From Cytophagaceae bacterium (GTDB lineage: Bacteria > Bacteroidota > Bacteroidia > Flavobacteriales > Flavobacteriaceae), in NCBI GenBank assembly GCA_002710685.1, contig PALD01000033.1, positions 1 to 64,000 on the forward strand: a stretch of DNA of 64,000 bases. Direction: 5' to 3'. The notes beneath the pieces are model-generated. The model made no database searches and was not told the origin of the DNA. It saw only the letters and a program-made list of their open reading frames with translations. The translations under genes and the position numbers were made by a program. This document shows, piece by piece, positions 1 to 7,748 of this stretch (position 1 is the stretch's first letter; each line of letters starts with the position of its first letter).

Positions 1-51
1 GGGATACCCAATGAAACCTATAAAGGATCAATACGAAAACAACAACAAATA

Positions 52-495
52 TTAACTAACAACCAAGTGATATTGGTCTAAATAATAGGTAGTATTACAC
101 TCGTAGAGTTGATCTGTTACAAAATCCATACTCCAACATTCATGTAAACTAGAGGCATTACCAAGAACAGGTTGTCTATGGGCTGCACATCGACTTCTTT
201 TAGGCCTCTTAGACCTGAGGTTTAAACCTTCTTCGCAATATACTCTATAAACGCAATTATGATTATCCATAAAGCCTTCTCGACGAAGCAGGATATAGAT
301 TCTCCAAAAACCATAGCGTACCCGTGCAGCTGCTATTACTTTCATTCTCATACGCAGCAATTCATCTCCACGTTCTTTAGGGGTATAATAAAAACGCTTT
401 TGTGTAGCAATATTAGGCGTACACAACGGTTGATGGAAATATTATATTCCATACGGATATTGCTGACCATCTCCCGTTTTCGAGACGGCCTCAGA
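52..495 (-). pseudogene. IS3-family transposase OrfB, frameshifted and truncated
   Basis: In the -1 frame after OrfA, the sequence reads KVLRPSRKREMVSNIRMEY, typical of OrfB N-termini. Around 400-425 the homologous reading shifts frame, continuing as QKRFYYTPKERGDELLRMRM and then RVRYGFWRIYILLRREG, the conserved HTH_21 region. The first catalytic Asp block (ECWSMDFVTDQLY) is present. Homology ends directly after it near 100, followed by unrelated codons to a stop at 52-54. The DDE catalytic core is therefore mostly missing and the protein cannot be active. Confidence 0.82.
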
Positions 496-841
496 ACTTT
501 TTTTTCAATACGTCCTGAAGGATCTGTTTGTCAAGACTTAAATCGGCTACTAGCTTTTTAAGCTGAGCATTCTCCTCTTCCAGGTTCTTGAGCCTTCTAA
601 GCTCAGAGACACCCAGGCCTCCATACTTCTTCTTTCAGTTGTAGAACGTGGCCTCGCTGATTCCCATCTTGCGACAGACCTCAGAAAGACGCGTTCCCAT
701 CTCAACCTGTTTGATCGCAAACACGATCTGCGACTCGGTATATTTTGATCGTTTCATAAGCTAATAATCTATTTAAAGTTAAACATTTATTTGCCCGAAA
801 TCCTCTAGTTCTTATCAGTCCGATTTAATGGGAGGAGGTCA
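100..841 (-). mobile_element. Decayed IS3-family insertion sequence (remnant)
   Basis: The minus strand carries remains of both transposase frames of an IS3-family element. A typical outer terminus (minus strand begins TGACCTCCTCCCATTAAATC) lies at 816-841. The overlapping frames meet at an A8 run (498-505, read on the minus strand), the usual -1 frameshift site of this family. The element is dead: orfA has a nonsense codon, orfB has a frameshift, and homology stops near position 100, before the second and third catalytic acidic residues. No opposite inverted repeat is visible, so the left end was lost by deletion or replacement. Confidence 0.85.
491..757 (-). pseudogene. IS3-family transposase OrfA, nonsense-mutated
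   Basis: Read from the ATG at 757, the frame begins MKRSKYTESQIVFAIKQVE, the N-terminal helix-turn-helix of IS3-type OrfA proteins. It continues through a leucine-zipper-like segment (LEEENAQLKKLVADLSLDK) to a stop at 491-493. A TGA at 635-637 interrupts it where related proteins have Trp in the motif TFYNWKKKYGG, so a single TGG to TGA change probably inactivated it. Otherwise the frame is intact over 89 codons. The A8 run before the stop is the expected slippery site leading into OrfB. Confidence 0.85.
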
Positions 842-905
842 CTTTTTAAAGCATATAATCAATTAAAGAAAAGAGATTTTAAAAAAAACCATTTTTCCTG
901 AAAAT

Positions 906-941
906 AGCTTTTAAACAATGCTTTAAAAGCTGTTTTTTTTT
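906..941 (+). terminator. Rho-independent terminator-like hairpin, no upstream plus-strand gene
   Basis: AGCTTTTAAA (906-915) pairs with TTTAAAAGCT (922-931) around a 6-nt loop and is followed by a run of nine T. It points along the plus strand, but the only upstream sequence is the minus-strand IS remnant. It may belong to a gene lost when the IS inserted or decayed, or it may insulate the symporter genes. The rest of 842-1056 shows no gene. Confidence 0.6.
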
Positions 942-1053
942 GCCAAATATTCTACATATCTAGCCCATAACCCCCGAAGAATTAAATAACAGTAGCTAGA
1001 CTGTTAAAAAAAAATAACTATCTTCATCTACGAAATCGATTTCAAGATAGATT

Positions 1054-1073
1054 TTTTTGGCTACAGCCAAAAA
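1054..1073. repeat. 20-bp palindrome, TTTGGCT/AGCCAAA type
   Basis: TTTTTGGCT and AGCCAAAAA flank a central AC. It sits just upstream of the chosen DUF4212 start and is one of the dispersed palindromes of this window. Confidence 0.7.
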
Positions 1074-1089
1074 GATAAAACCAAGGTTT

Positions 1090-1347
1090 ATGGACAAGCA
1101 ACAAAGGGCAACCGCCTACTGGAAAGAAAATATAAAATACCTCTTCATCCTCCTGTCAATATGGTTCATCGTGAGCTACGGCTGTGGTATACTCTTCAAG
1201 GATGAATTGAACGCCATAAAACTGGGTGGGTTTGAGCTGGGTTTTTGGTTTGCACAACAAGGTTCCATCTATGTTTTTGTCATCCTCATCTTTGTCTATG
1301 TACGGCTCATGAACAAGCTGGACAAAAAATATGGATACGATAAATAA
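1090..1347 (+). CDS. DUF4212 small subunit of a sodium/solute symporter
   Basis: An 85-residue inner-membrane protein with two hydrophobic helices (about residues 15-35 and 50-72) and the family block FELGFWFAQQGSIYVFVILI. DUF4212 proteins are known as the small partner of a large sodium:solute symporter subunit, and that gene follows 22 nt downstream, so the two should form one transporter. I chose ATG 1090 (MDKQQRATAYWKEN) because homologues start near this motif. A TTG at 1057 would add 11 residues encoded partly by a palindromic repeat and is less likely. The substrate cannot be read from this subunit. Confidence 0.88.
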   Translation: MDKQQRATAYWKENIKYLFILLSIWFIVSYGCGILFKDELNAIKLGGFELGFWFAQQGSIYVFVILIFVYVRLMNKLDKKYGYDK

Positions 1348-1369
1348 TATTTAAATAAACCTAATCGAT

Positions 1370-3082
1370 ATGAGCGTACAATTATGGACCTACATCCTGG
1401 TGGGTGTCACCTTTGCCCTGTATATAGGCATTGCAATATGGTCAAGGGCTGCTTCAACTAAAGATTTTTATGTTGCTGGCGGCGGTGTCTCACCACTTGC
1501 AAACGGCATGGCCACGGCTGCAGACTGGATGTCAGCGGCTTCATTTATCTCCATGGCCGGTATCATTGCCTTTGCAGGATATGACGGTTCGGTCTATCTC
1601 ATGGGGTGGACAGGGGGGTATGTTCTTCTTGCGCTACTTCTCGCCCCTTACCTTAGGAAATTTGGCAAGTTTACCGTGCCAGATTTTATAGGAGAGCGCT
1701 ATTATTCTAAAAGTGCCCGTATCGTAGCGGTGTTCTGTGCACTGCTGGTCTCTTTTACCTACGTGGCCGGGCAGATGCGTGGCGTGGGGGTTGTATTCTC
1801 CAAGTTTCTTGAAGTAGATATCAATACCGGTGTGGTCATCGGGATGGTGATTGTGCTCTTTTATGCCGTACTGGGCGGTATGAAGGGGATAACCTATACC
1901 CAGGTGGCCCAGTATTGCGTGCTCATTTTTGCCTTCATGGTACCCGCGATTTTTATTTCGATACAAATGACGGGCAACCCCATCCCCCAGTTGGGCATGG
2001 GCTCCACCGTTAATGATGGCTCGGGCACCTATCTTCTCGATAAGCTCAATGGATTGTCTACAGAGCTGGGTTTTGCAGAATATACTGATGGGTCAAAAAG
2101 TACCCTTGATGTTTTTGCGATCACCCTTGCCCTGATGACCGGTACGGCGGGATTGCCACACGTAATCGTAAGGTTTTTTACGGTAAAGAACGTCAAGGCC
2201 GCCCGTAAATCAGCAGGGTATGCACTGCTGTTGATTGCCATTTTATACACTACGGCACCAGCGGTTTCGGTCTTTGCAAAGACTAACCTTATCGAGACCG
2301 TAAGCAATCAAGACTATGCTGATATGCCCCAATGGTTCAAGAACTGGGAAAAAACGGGACTGCTCGAGTTTACTGATAAGAACGGTGATGGGAAGATTCA
2401 ATATCTGGCTGATGCCAAAGAAAACGAACTCATGGTAGATCAAGACATCATGGTCCTGGCTAATCCTGAAATCGCGCAACTCCCCGGATGGGTAATTGCC
2501 CTGGTCGCTGCCGGTGGCCTTGCAGCAGCTCTTTCTACGGCTGCAGGATTGCTGCTCGTGATTTCATCAGCGGTTTCGCACGATTTGATAAAAAAGGTAT
2601 TTAAGCCCACCATCTCAGAAAAAGGTGAGCTGTGGGCCGCGCGTATTTCAGCTACATTTGCCGTGATTGTCGCAGGTTATTTTGGTATCAATCCCCCTGG
2701 TTTTGTCGCTGCCGTTGTGGCCCTTGCTTTTGGGCTGGCGGCTGCTTCATTTTTCCCGGCGATAATCTTGGGGGTGTTCTACAAGAAAATGAGCAAGGAA
2801 GGTGCCGTTGCCGGCATGGTCGTGGGGATATTGCTGATGCTGTTTTATATGCTCAAGTTCAAGTTTGGTATCTTTGATGGCGGTAAGGAAGCCGTACCTT
2901 CTTTAAAGGACAGTTGGTGGTTTGGTATTTCTCCTGAAGGTTTTGGATCGGTCGCCATGCTGGTGAACTTTATCGTCTCAATTGCTGTAAATGCTTTTGC
3001 ACCTCATCCCCCGGATGATGTCCAGGAAATCGTGGAGGATATCCGCATCCCCAGTGGGGCTGGAGAAGCCACGGGGCATTAA
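1370..3082 (+). CDS. Sodium:solute symporter, large subunit (VC_2705/ActP-like)
   Basis: A 570-residue polytopic inner-membrane transporter of the SSS family, with the N-terminal block YVAGGGVSPLANGMATAADW and the conserved helix GLAAALSTAAGLLLVISSAV. Its length, and a central extramembrane insertion of about 100 residues (around 300-370), fit the VC_2705 subfamily that pairs with DUF4212 subunits. It likely imports a small organic acid such as acetate with Na+, but that is inference from the subfamily. It is co-transcribed with the DUF4212 gene. The downstream spacer leads into tRNA-Val. Confidence 0.9.
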   Translation: MSVQLWTYILVGVTFALYIGIAIWSRAASTKDFYVAGGGVSPLANGMATAADWMSAASFISMAGIIAFAGYDGSVYLMGWTGGYVLLALLLAPYLRKFGKFTVPDFIGERYYSKSARIVAVFCALLVSFTYVAGQMRGVGVVFSKFLEVDINTGVVIGMVIVLFYAVLGGMKGITYTQVAQYCVLIFAFMVPAIFISIQMTGNPIPQLGMGSTVNDGSGTYLLDKLNGLSTELGFAEYTDGSKSTLDVFAITLALMTGTAGLPHVIVRFFTVKNVKAARKSAGYALLLIAILYTTAPAVSVFAKTNLIETVSNQDYADMPQWFKNWEKTGLLEFTDKNGDGKIQYLADAKENELMVDQDIMVLANPEIAQLPGWVIALVAAGGLAAALSTAAGLLLVISSAVSHDLIKKVFKPTISEKGELWAARISATFAVIVAGYFGINPPGFVAAVVALAFGLAAASFFPAIILGVFYKKMSKEGAVAGMVVGILLMLFYMLKFKFGIFDGGKEAVPSLKDSWWFGISPEGFGSVAMLVNFIVSIAVNAFAPHPPDDVQEIVEDIRIPSGAGEATGH

Positions 3083-3123
3083 TAAATTATTGATCAAGGT
3101 TCACAATTGCATTAAAATAATAG

Positions 3124-3131
3124 TACATTTG
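3124..3131 (+). promoter_or_regulatory. Bacteroidota -7 promoter box for tRNA-Val
   Basis: TACATTTG matches TAnnTTTG and lies 12 nt before the mature tRNA 5' end, so transcription would start a few bases upstream of the tRNA. No clear TTG at the -33 position. Confidence 0.6.
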
Positions 3132-3143
3132 CGTTCCTTTTTT

Positions 3144-3218
3144 GGGTCATTAACTCAGTTGGTTCAGAGTGTTACCTTGACAGGGTAGAAGTCACTGGTT
3201 CGAATCCAGTATGACCCA
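3144..3218 (+). tRNA. tRNA-Val (GAC anticodon)
   Basis: The acceptor stem GGGTCAT pairs with ATGACCC (3211-3217). The anticodon stem-loop TTACC-TTGACAG-GGTAG gives anticodon GAC. The T arm is ACTGG-TTCGAAT-CCAGT. CCA is not encoded; the gene ends in A and is followed by CT. A terminator follows at once. The last nine bases of the gene and its downstream flank are repeated at 4256, marking it as an integration hotspot. Confidence 0.95.
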
Positions 3219-3308
3219 CTAAAAACCCCAATGGCTTTTTTGCCATTGGGGTTTTTTATGCTTTGATTTTTTTGGTGTAAGCTTGAAAATATACCCACTA
3301 ATGGGTAT
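3209..3308 (+). repeat. 100-bp direct repeat, copy 1 (tRNA-Val 3' end plus terminator)
   Basis: This segment runs from the last nine bases of tRNA-Val through the terminator to ACTAATGGGTAT. It matches 4256-4355 at 97 of 100 positions. It is the tRNA-side boundary of the thioredoxin cassette (attL-like). Confidence 0.92.
3226..3257 (+). terminator. Rho-independent terminator of tRNA-Val
   Basis: CCCCAATGGC and GCCATTGGGG form a perfect 10-bp stem around a T-rich loop, followed by six T. An exact second copy lies at 4273-4304. Confidence 0.92.
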
Positions 3309-4255
3309 GGGAGTAGTTATATAAAGATATTAATTTAACAAAAAATAAACATGAAAAATATAACAACTCTTCTTATTATGATGTTTGGAGTTCTGATGTC
3401 ATTTGGGCAAACTGAACTAACAGATGAAAATGTAGAACCTAAACTTCTTGTCAATAATGATAGGTTAATTGTATTAGACTTTTATGCTTCGTGGTGCGAA
3501 CCATGTAAACTAATGGGACCCATCATTATGGAATTAGAAAAGAAATATAAAAGTCAAGTAGATTTTTATAAAATAGATGTGGATAAAAGTCAGTTAGATG
3601 ATGCTTTAGAGATTTCTTCAATACCAACCTATTTATTTATCAAAAATCATTCAAACTTAGAACAAATTAGTGGTACGATGAGTAAAGAGTCAATGGAAGA
3701 GTTGATAGAAAAACATATGAGCGGAGATTTAGAACTTGATGTTTCTTCTAATAGTTCTTCAGAGGATATTGATTTAGATATTTTTAGTCAAACGAATATT
3801 GATAGGAATTGGAATTCATCTTATATGCTAAACTCATTGGCTTGGAATGCATATAAAAATTATAATGATATAAAAATTCTACTTAAAGCAATTAAAATAA
3901 TAGAGCGTTCAATTGAATTGGAAAAAACCTACTATAATGTTGACACTTATGCAGCCTTGTTATACAAAACAGGTAACTATTCTAAAGCTTTAAAAAAAGC
4001 TAAAGAAGCCGTTGATATTGCAAAAGTGAATGATATTAAATACTCCTCTACTACTGAATTAATTGAAAAAATTATTGATGAATTGTAAAGCAAACTGCTA
4101 ACACGTTTATAATTAATCACTAAGCTAAGTGCTTATTTGCGAAAATAATCACGGATTGTCAGTTTGGTGTGTACTTGCAAGGTTAAGTACTATCCCATTA
4201 GCTATTAGGACACGCAACTTCTCATAGCCAAAACCATTGGGAGATAAGGTGCTCC
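3309..4255. mobile_element. Putative tRNA-flanked cassette carrying one thioredoxin gene
   Basis: The 947 bp between the two direct repeats hold one gene. They are visibly more AT-rich than either flank, and lack the palindromes common elsewhere. No integrase is present. After the gene, 4089-4255 contains no ORF but has short inverted words (CAAACTG near 4091, CAGTTTG near 4159) and a GTTAAGT. Such sequences recall the palindromic ends of flavobacterial gene cassettes, but I cannot fold a convincing attC site. It may be a relic of a larger element or a segment acquired by recombination at the tRNA flank. Confidence 0.55.
3351..4088 (+). CDS. Exported thioredoxin-fold protein with C-terminal TPR-like helices
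   Basis: 245 residues. A hydrophobic leader ending MSFGQ (residues 1-20) suggests export to the periplasm. Residues about 30-125 form a thioredoxin domain with active site W48-C49-E50-P51-C52 and the cis-Pro segment SSIPTY, so it should be redox-active. Residues about 150-245 are helical with a TPR-like pattern (AYKNYNDIKILLKAIKIIER, then a pair ending SKALKKAKEAVDIAKV), probably a partner-binding module. The gene is AT-rich and monocistronic between two copies of the tRNA-Val flank, which suggests lateral acquisition. Its substrate is unknown. Confidence 0.85.
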   Translation: MKNITTLLIMMFGVLMSFGQTELTDENVEPKLLVNNDRLIVLDFYASWCEPCKLMGPIIMELEKKYKSQVDFYKIDVDKSQLDDALEISSIPTYLFIKNHSNLEQISGTMSKESMEELIEKHMSGDLELDVSSNSSSEDIDLDIFSQTNIDRNWNSSYMLNSLAWNAYKNYNDIKILLKAIKIIERSIELEKTYYNVDTYAALLYKTGNYSKALKKAKEAVDIAKVNDIKYSSTTELIEKIIDEL

Positions 4256-4355
4256 GTATGACCCACTAAAAACCCCAATGGCTTTTTTGCCATTGGGGTT
4301 TTTTATGCTTTTATTTTTTTGGCGTAAGCTTTAAAATATACCCACTAATGGGTAT
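4256..4355 (+). repeat. 100-bp direct repeat, copy 2 (attR-like)
   Basis: Copy of 3209-3308 with three substitutions. It includes GTATGACCC from the tRNA 3' end and the complete terminator (4273-4304), but no T arm upstream, so it is not a second tRNA gene. It marks the far boundary of the cassette. Confidence 0.92.
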
Positions 4356-4456
4356 TTAATCGCATGTTTGGTTTTCCTATTTTGCGTTAGCTTTTGATGG
4401 AAATAGGGGGCCGTCAAAGGTCAATTTCCGGTAACCAGCCCGGGATTGAAAGATTA

Positions 4457-4501
4457 GGGACCTGCTTGTCTAATAGGGTGACAAAGCGGGTCTCTTTTTT
4501 T
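4457..4501 (+). terminator. Plus-strand terminator hairpin next to murF
   Basis: GGGACCTGCTTGTC (4457-4470) pairs imperfectly with GACAAAGCGGGTCTC (4480-4494), followed by seven T. It lies against the murF stop codon (4500-4502, minus strand), so the A-rich side may also let it act for murF. The spacer 4356-4456 shows nothing else. Confidence 0.65.
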
Positions 4502-5789
4502 ATAGTAGATCCAGTATCCTTTCTAGCGCCATACCGCGCGATCCCTTGATCAAAACTTGTGCCGTGGGCAGTTGCTCGCGTATGGATTGCGGCAGGCCTT
4601 CTTCTTTCAAGGCATTAAAATCCTTAAAGTGCAAGTGTTTTTTTACGGTCTTGCTCTGGGCAAAATTATTTCCTAAGAATACAATGGTGTCAAAGGGTAG
4701 GTGGTGTGCGATTTGCGCGATTTTTTCATGTTCTGCGGCGGCATCCTTGCCCAGTTCAAACATGTCTCCCAGAAAAAGCACTTTGTTGTCACCCTTTAAT
4801 TGTGCTAGGTTTTTGAGGGCGGCTTCCATGCTCGTGGGGTTTGCATTGTACGCATCCAGGATAATCATCTGCCCGCCATTTTTGATAATCTGTGAGCGGT
4901 TGTTTTGTGGCAGGTACGCTTCAACCGCATTTTTAATGGCATCAATAGTAACGTTAAAATAGAGGCCTATGCAAATGGCGGCGGCAATGTTTGTGGCATT
5001 GTATTGCCCTATGAGGTTACTGGTGATGAGCGCACCATCCACGCTTACGGCAGCATACGGGTCTGCCCCGGGATAAGCTACCGTGACGTTGTCTTGCTGG
5101 CTTTCGCCAAAGCTATATATTGCGGTCTTCTGTGCCTTTTCTCGCTGTATGGCATCATCACCATTGAGAAAGATGAGGCCATCCGTCCTGCGCAGGTAAT
5201 CGTAGAGTTCGCTTTTGCCCTTGATGACACCAGCTACACCGCCAAAACCTTCCAGGTGTGCCTTTCCGTAATTTGTGATATACCCATAATTGGGTTGGGC
5301 GATTTCAGAGAGCATTTTTATTTCTTCCAGGTGGTTTGCGCCCATTTCAACAATACCCATTTGGGTTTTTTCATTCATGGAGAGTAGGGTAAGCGGGACA
5401 CCTATATGATTGTTGAGGTTGCCCTGTGTGGCAATGGTCTTAAAAGATTGTGAGAGTACGGCATTGATTAACTCCTTGGTAGTTGTCTTGCCATTGCTCC
5501 CGGTAAGCGCGATGATGGGGAGCCCCAGGTAATTGCGATGGTAGCGTGCCAGGTCCTGCATTGCGGTCAATACATCTTTTACGGGTATCGTTCTTGAATC
5601 CATGACATATTCAGGTTCATCTAGGATGGCATGGGTGGCGCCGGCATCGAGGGCCTGCTTGACAAAGAGGTTGCCATTAAAATTTTCGCCCTTGAGCGCA
5701 AAAAAAATGTTTCCTTGCTTGATTTTACGGGTGTCGGTTGAAATGCCCGTGCTTTTAAGGAATAGTGTATGGATTTCAGGAATGGTCAT
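4500..5789 (-). CDS. murF: UDP-MurNAc-tripeptide--D-Ala-D-Ala ligase MurF
   Basis: Cytoplasmic peptidoglycan precursor enzyme that adds D-Ala-D-Ala to UDP-MurNAc-tripeptide using ATP. The 429-residue protein has the N-terminal substrate domain (STDTRKIKQGNIFFALKGEN), the Mur ligase P-loop ALTGSNGKTTTKELI with GSNGKTT at residues 97-103, the central motif IVEMGANHLEEI, and the C-terminal domain (LDAYNANPTSMEAAL, FLGDMFELG). The length is normal. It lies 65 nt downstream of gldJ, an order also seen in other flavobacteria. The intervening hairpin with its T run suggests that murF expression depends on read-through or a separate start. Confidence 0.95.
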   Translation of the reverse strand: MTIPEIHTLFLKSTGISTDTRKIKQGNIFFALKGENFNGNLFVKQALDAGATHAILDEPEYVMDSRTIPVKDVLTAMQDLARYHRNYLGLPIIALTGSNGKTTTKELINAVLSQSFKTIATQGNLNNHIGVPLTLLSMNEKTQMGIVEMGANHLEEIKMLSEIAQPNYGYITNYGKAHLEGFGGVAGVIKGKSELYDYLRRTDGLIFLNGDDAIQREKAQKTAIYSFGESQQDNVTVAYPGADPYAAVSVDGALITSNLIGQYNATNIAAAICIGLYFNVTIDAIKNAVEAYLPQNNRSQIIKNGGQMIILDAYNANPTSMEAALKNLAQLKGDNKVLFLGDMFELGKDAAAEHEKIAQIAHHLPFDTIVFLGNNFAQSKTVKKHLHFKDFNALKEEGLPQSIREQLPTAQVLIKGSRGMALERILDLL

Positions 5790-5794
5790 ATTAT

Positions 5795-5827
5795 ATAAAA
5801 AAATGCCCAGGATTGAGCCTGGGCATT
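5795..5827 (-). terminator. Terminator/attenuator-like hairpin between gldJ and murF
   Basis: On the minus strand AATGCCCAGG, loop CTCAAT and CCTGGGCATT form a perfect 10-bp stem followed by a T run. The T run ends about 6 nt before the murF ATG (5787-5789). It should end gldJ transcripts or attenuate murF. Confidence 0.8.
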
Positions 5828-5854
5828 ATGATGTTTTAGAACTTTAAAAAAGCA

Positions 5855-7558
5855 TTATCCCCTGGGAGATTTTTTGCTTTTTGATTTTGAGCCCACCCTG
5901 GACATGGCATTTCTAAAGCCTATGTCGTCAGTAGCCATGGTCTGTGGTAAATATCTTCTCTGGGCGGGGTCTAACCAGTATTCCCTATCTCTCCAGGATC
6001 CACCTTTGTAGACGCGCACTTCATCATCTATCAACGTGGTGCGGTCGTTGGACTTATCATATTCTTTGACAAAATCACCTTTGTCATCTACATAGTTTTT
6101 GTTGATGGGGCTGTCATACATACGGTCATCATCGGTTTTTGCCTGGGCAAATGCTTGATAATATCTTGATGATTCCTTATCCCCATCACGGAAATTACGG
6201 TTGTCACTTTCTGAGAACTGGGTTCTTAGGTAGGTATCGTTAGAATCCACCGGTACTTTTTTAATTTCACCGGGAAGGTATCTTGCGATGACCTTGCCAT
6301 TTTCAAGGGTATCATATACCGTTTCATCTGGGCCCAGTACAACTACGGTACCATCATCGCTAATGGCGTTCTTGGTATATACGTTACCGCGGTAGTAGTT
6401 AAAGTCGTTGAATTCATCATCCACGATGGGTCGATAAACATCGGCCACCCATTCTGAAACGTTGCCGGCCATATCATAGAGGCCATAATCGTTGGGAGAA
6501 TATGATTTTACTTCGGCAGTTATATCTGCGTTGTCATCAGACCATCCCGCGATACCACCATAATCACCATCACCTTGTTTAAAGTTGGCCAATTGGTCAC
6601 CACGGGTACGGCGGTTGCCGCTACGGGTATAAGCGCCATCCCAAGGGTATTTCTTGCGGCCCCTGTACACATTGTATTCCCTTAGGCCCACGAGGCCCAG
6701 TGCAGCATACTCCCACTCAGCTTCAGTGGGAAGCCTGTATTTTGTGGTCGAGATCACACCATCTTCAGTACGTGCATAAAGGTGAGATGGGTCTTGACTT
6801 GCACCCGGGTTGTTCTTGTTGGGCCTAGGTGTGTTCTGTTTTTCAATCCTTGCAGATTCCCTACCACCACGTATCACATCATCCTGACCTCCATAGGTAA
6901 GGCTGGGTGCTTGTATGTAGGTATCTGTACTAAAAGTGGATGAAGCATCCACCGTGTATTTTGCATCCTGAGAAGTATAACCGGCATCTTCCAGAAGAAG
7001 TTCGTTATACCTGTCTGTCCTCCAGGTGCTGAACTCTACGGCCTGTACCCAGCTTACGCCTACCACGGGGTAGCGTGCATATGCAGGGTGACGCAGGTAG
7101 TTCTCGGTCATTGTCTCGTTGAACCCTAAACGGTTTCTCCACACAAGTGTGTCGGGCAGGGCAGAAGAGTAGATGTTGCGGTAATTGTCATCACTGGGCG
7201 GAAATACTTTCTTTAACCAGTCCAGGTATTCAAGGTACATAAAATTGGTCACCTCGGTTTCATCCATGTAAAAGGACTGTACATGTTGTTGCGTGGGAGA
7301 GTTGTTCCAGTCATGCATCACATCATCCTGTACACGGCCCATGGTAAAGGTACCACCTTCAATAAACACAAGTCCGGGAGCGGTCTGTTGCTCCTTGTAA
7401 TTAGTGTTTGCTTGAAAGCCTCCGTCAGGGTCATTGACGCTCCAGCCCGTTGCACGGGATGAATTCTTGTAGTCATTTTTCTTGCCACAAGAGCTTAGGG
7501 TCACTGCGATGATCCCTAAAATCAAAGCATTAAACACGAGCTTTCTTTTCATTTTCAT
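5855..7558 (-). CDS. gldJ: Gliding motility lipoprotein GldJ
   Basis: 567-residue lipoprotein: the signal peptide ends in VTLSSCGKK, with Cys24 as the lipidated residue. The body is an FGE-sulfatase (SUMF1)-like fold with the opening block FIEGGTFTMG and blocks YRLPTEAEWEYAA, YDMAGNVSEW and VYKGGSWRDREYW; large acidic loops interrupt it. GldJ is a known component needed for gliding and for the type IX secretion motor in Flavobacterium. It is divergent from porU and followed by murF, the conserved flavobacterial arrangement. A weak promoter (TTG, 19 nt, TATATTGC) can be seen in the divergent spacer. Confidence 0.95.
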   Translation of the reverse strand: MKMKRKLVFNALILGIIAVTLSSCGKKNDYKNSSRATGWSVNDPDGGFQANTNYKEQQTAPGLVFIEGGTFTMGRVQDDVMHDWNNSPTQQHVQSFYMDETEVTNFMYLEYLDWLKKVFPPSDDNYRNIYSSALPDTLVWRNRLGFNETMTENYLRHPAYARYPVVGVSWVQAVEFSTWRTDRYNELLLEDAGYTSQDAKYTVDASSTFSTDTYIQAPSLTYGGQDDVIRGGRESARIEKQNTPRPNKNNPGASQDPSHLYARTEDGVISTTKYRLPTEAEWEYAALGLVGLREYNVYRGRKKYPWDGAYTRSGNRRTRGDQLANFKQGDGDYGGIAGWSDDNADITAEVKSYSPNDYGLYDMAGNVSEWVADVYRPIVDDEFNDFNYYRGNVYTKNAISDDGTVVVLGPDETVYDTLENGKVIARYLPGEIKKVPVDSNDTYLRTQFSESDNRNFRDGDKESSRYYQAFAQAKTDDDRMYDSPINKNYVDDKGDFVKEYDKSNDRTTLIDDEVRVYKGGSWRDREYWLDPAQRRYLPQTMATDDIGFRNAMSRVGSKSKSKKSPRG

Positions 7559-7729
7559 CTAAAGTCTTTAAGCAGATTTGGGCCTGCAATATAATAATTA
7601 ACGTCTAATATTCAACACAATATTTATTGCTGCCGCGAGCCATGGCTTGCGATTTATTAACGGGGCAAAACTTTCTTTAGTATTAAACTCTAAAAATTTA
7701 GTTAAATACTACATTTATAATTTTAAAAT

Positions 7730-7737
7730 TACATTTG
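7730..7737 (+). promoter_or_regulatory. -7 promoter box for porU
   Basis: TACATTTG matches TAnnTTTG and ends 11 nt before the porU ATG. It rules out the longer frame that opens at 7647, because those codons would lie upstream of the transcription start. Confidence 0.65.
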
Positions 7738-7748
7738 CGTTAAATGCT

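Noticed and set aside
259..561. Plus-strand open frame across the IS remnant
   Set aside because: It lies antisense to the transposase remains and has no recognisable product.
1057..1347. TTG start for the DUF4212 gene
   Set aside because: The added residues come from a palindromic repeat, and homologues begin near MDKQQRATAYWK.
4089..4200. Integron attC site after the thioredoxin gene
   Set aside because: A GTTAAGT-like box is present, but the arms do not pair over a convincing length. Kept only as a low-confidence observation.
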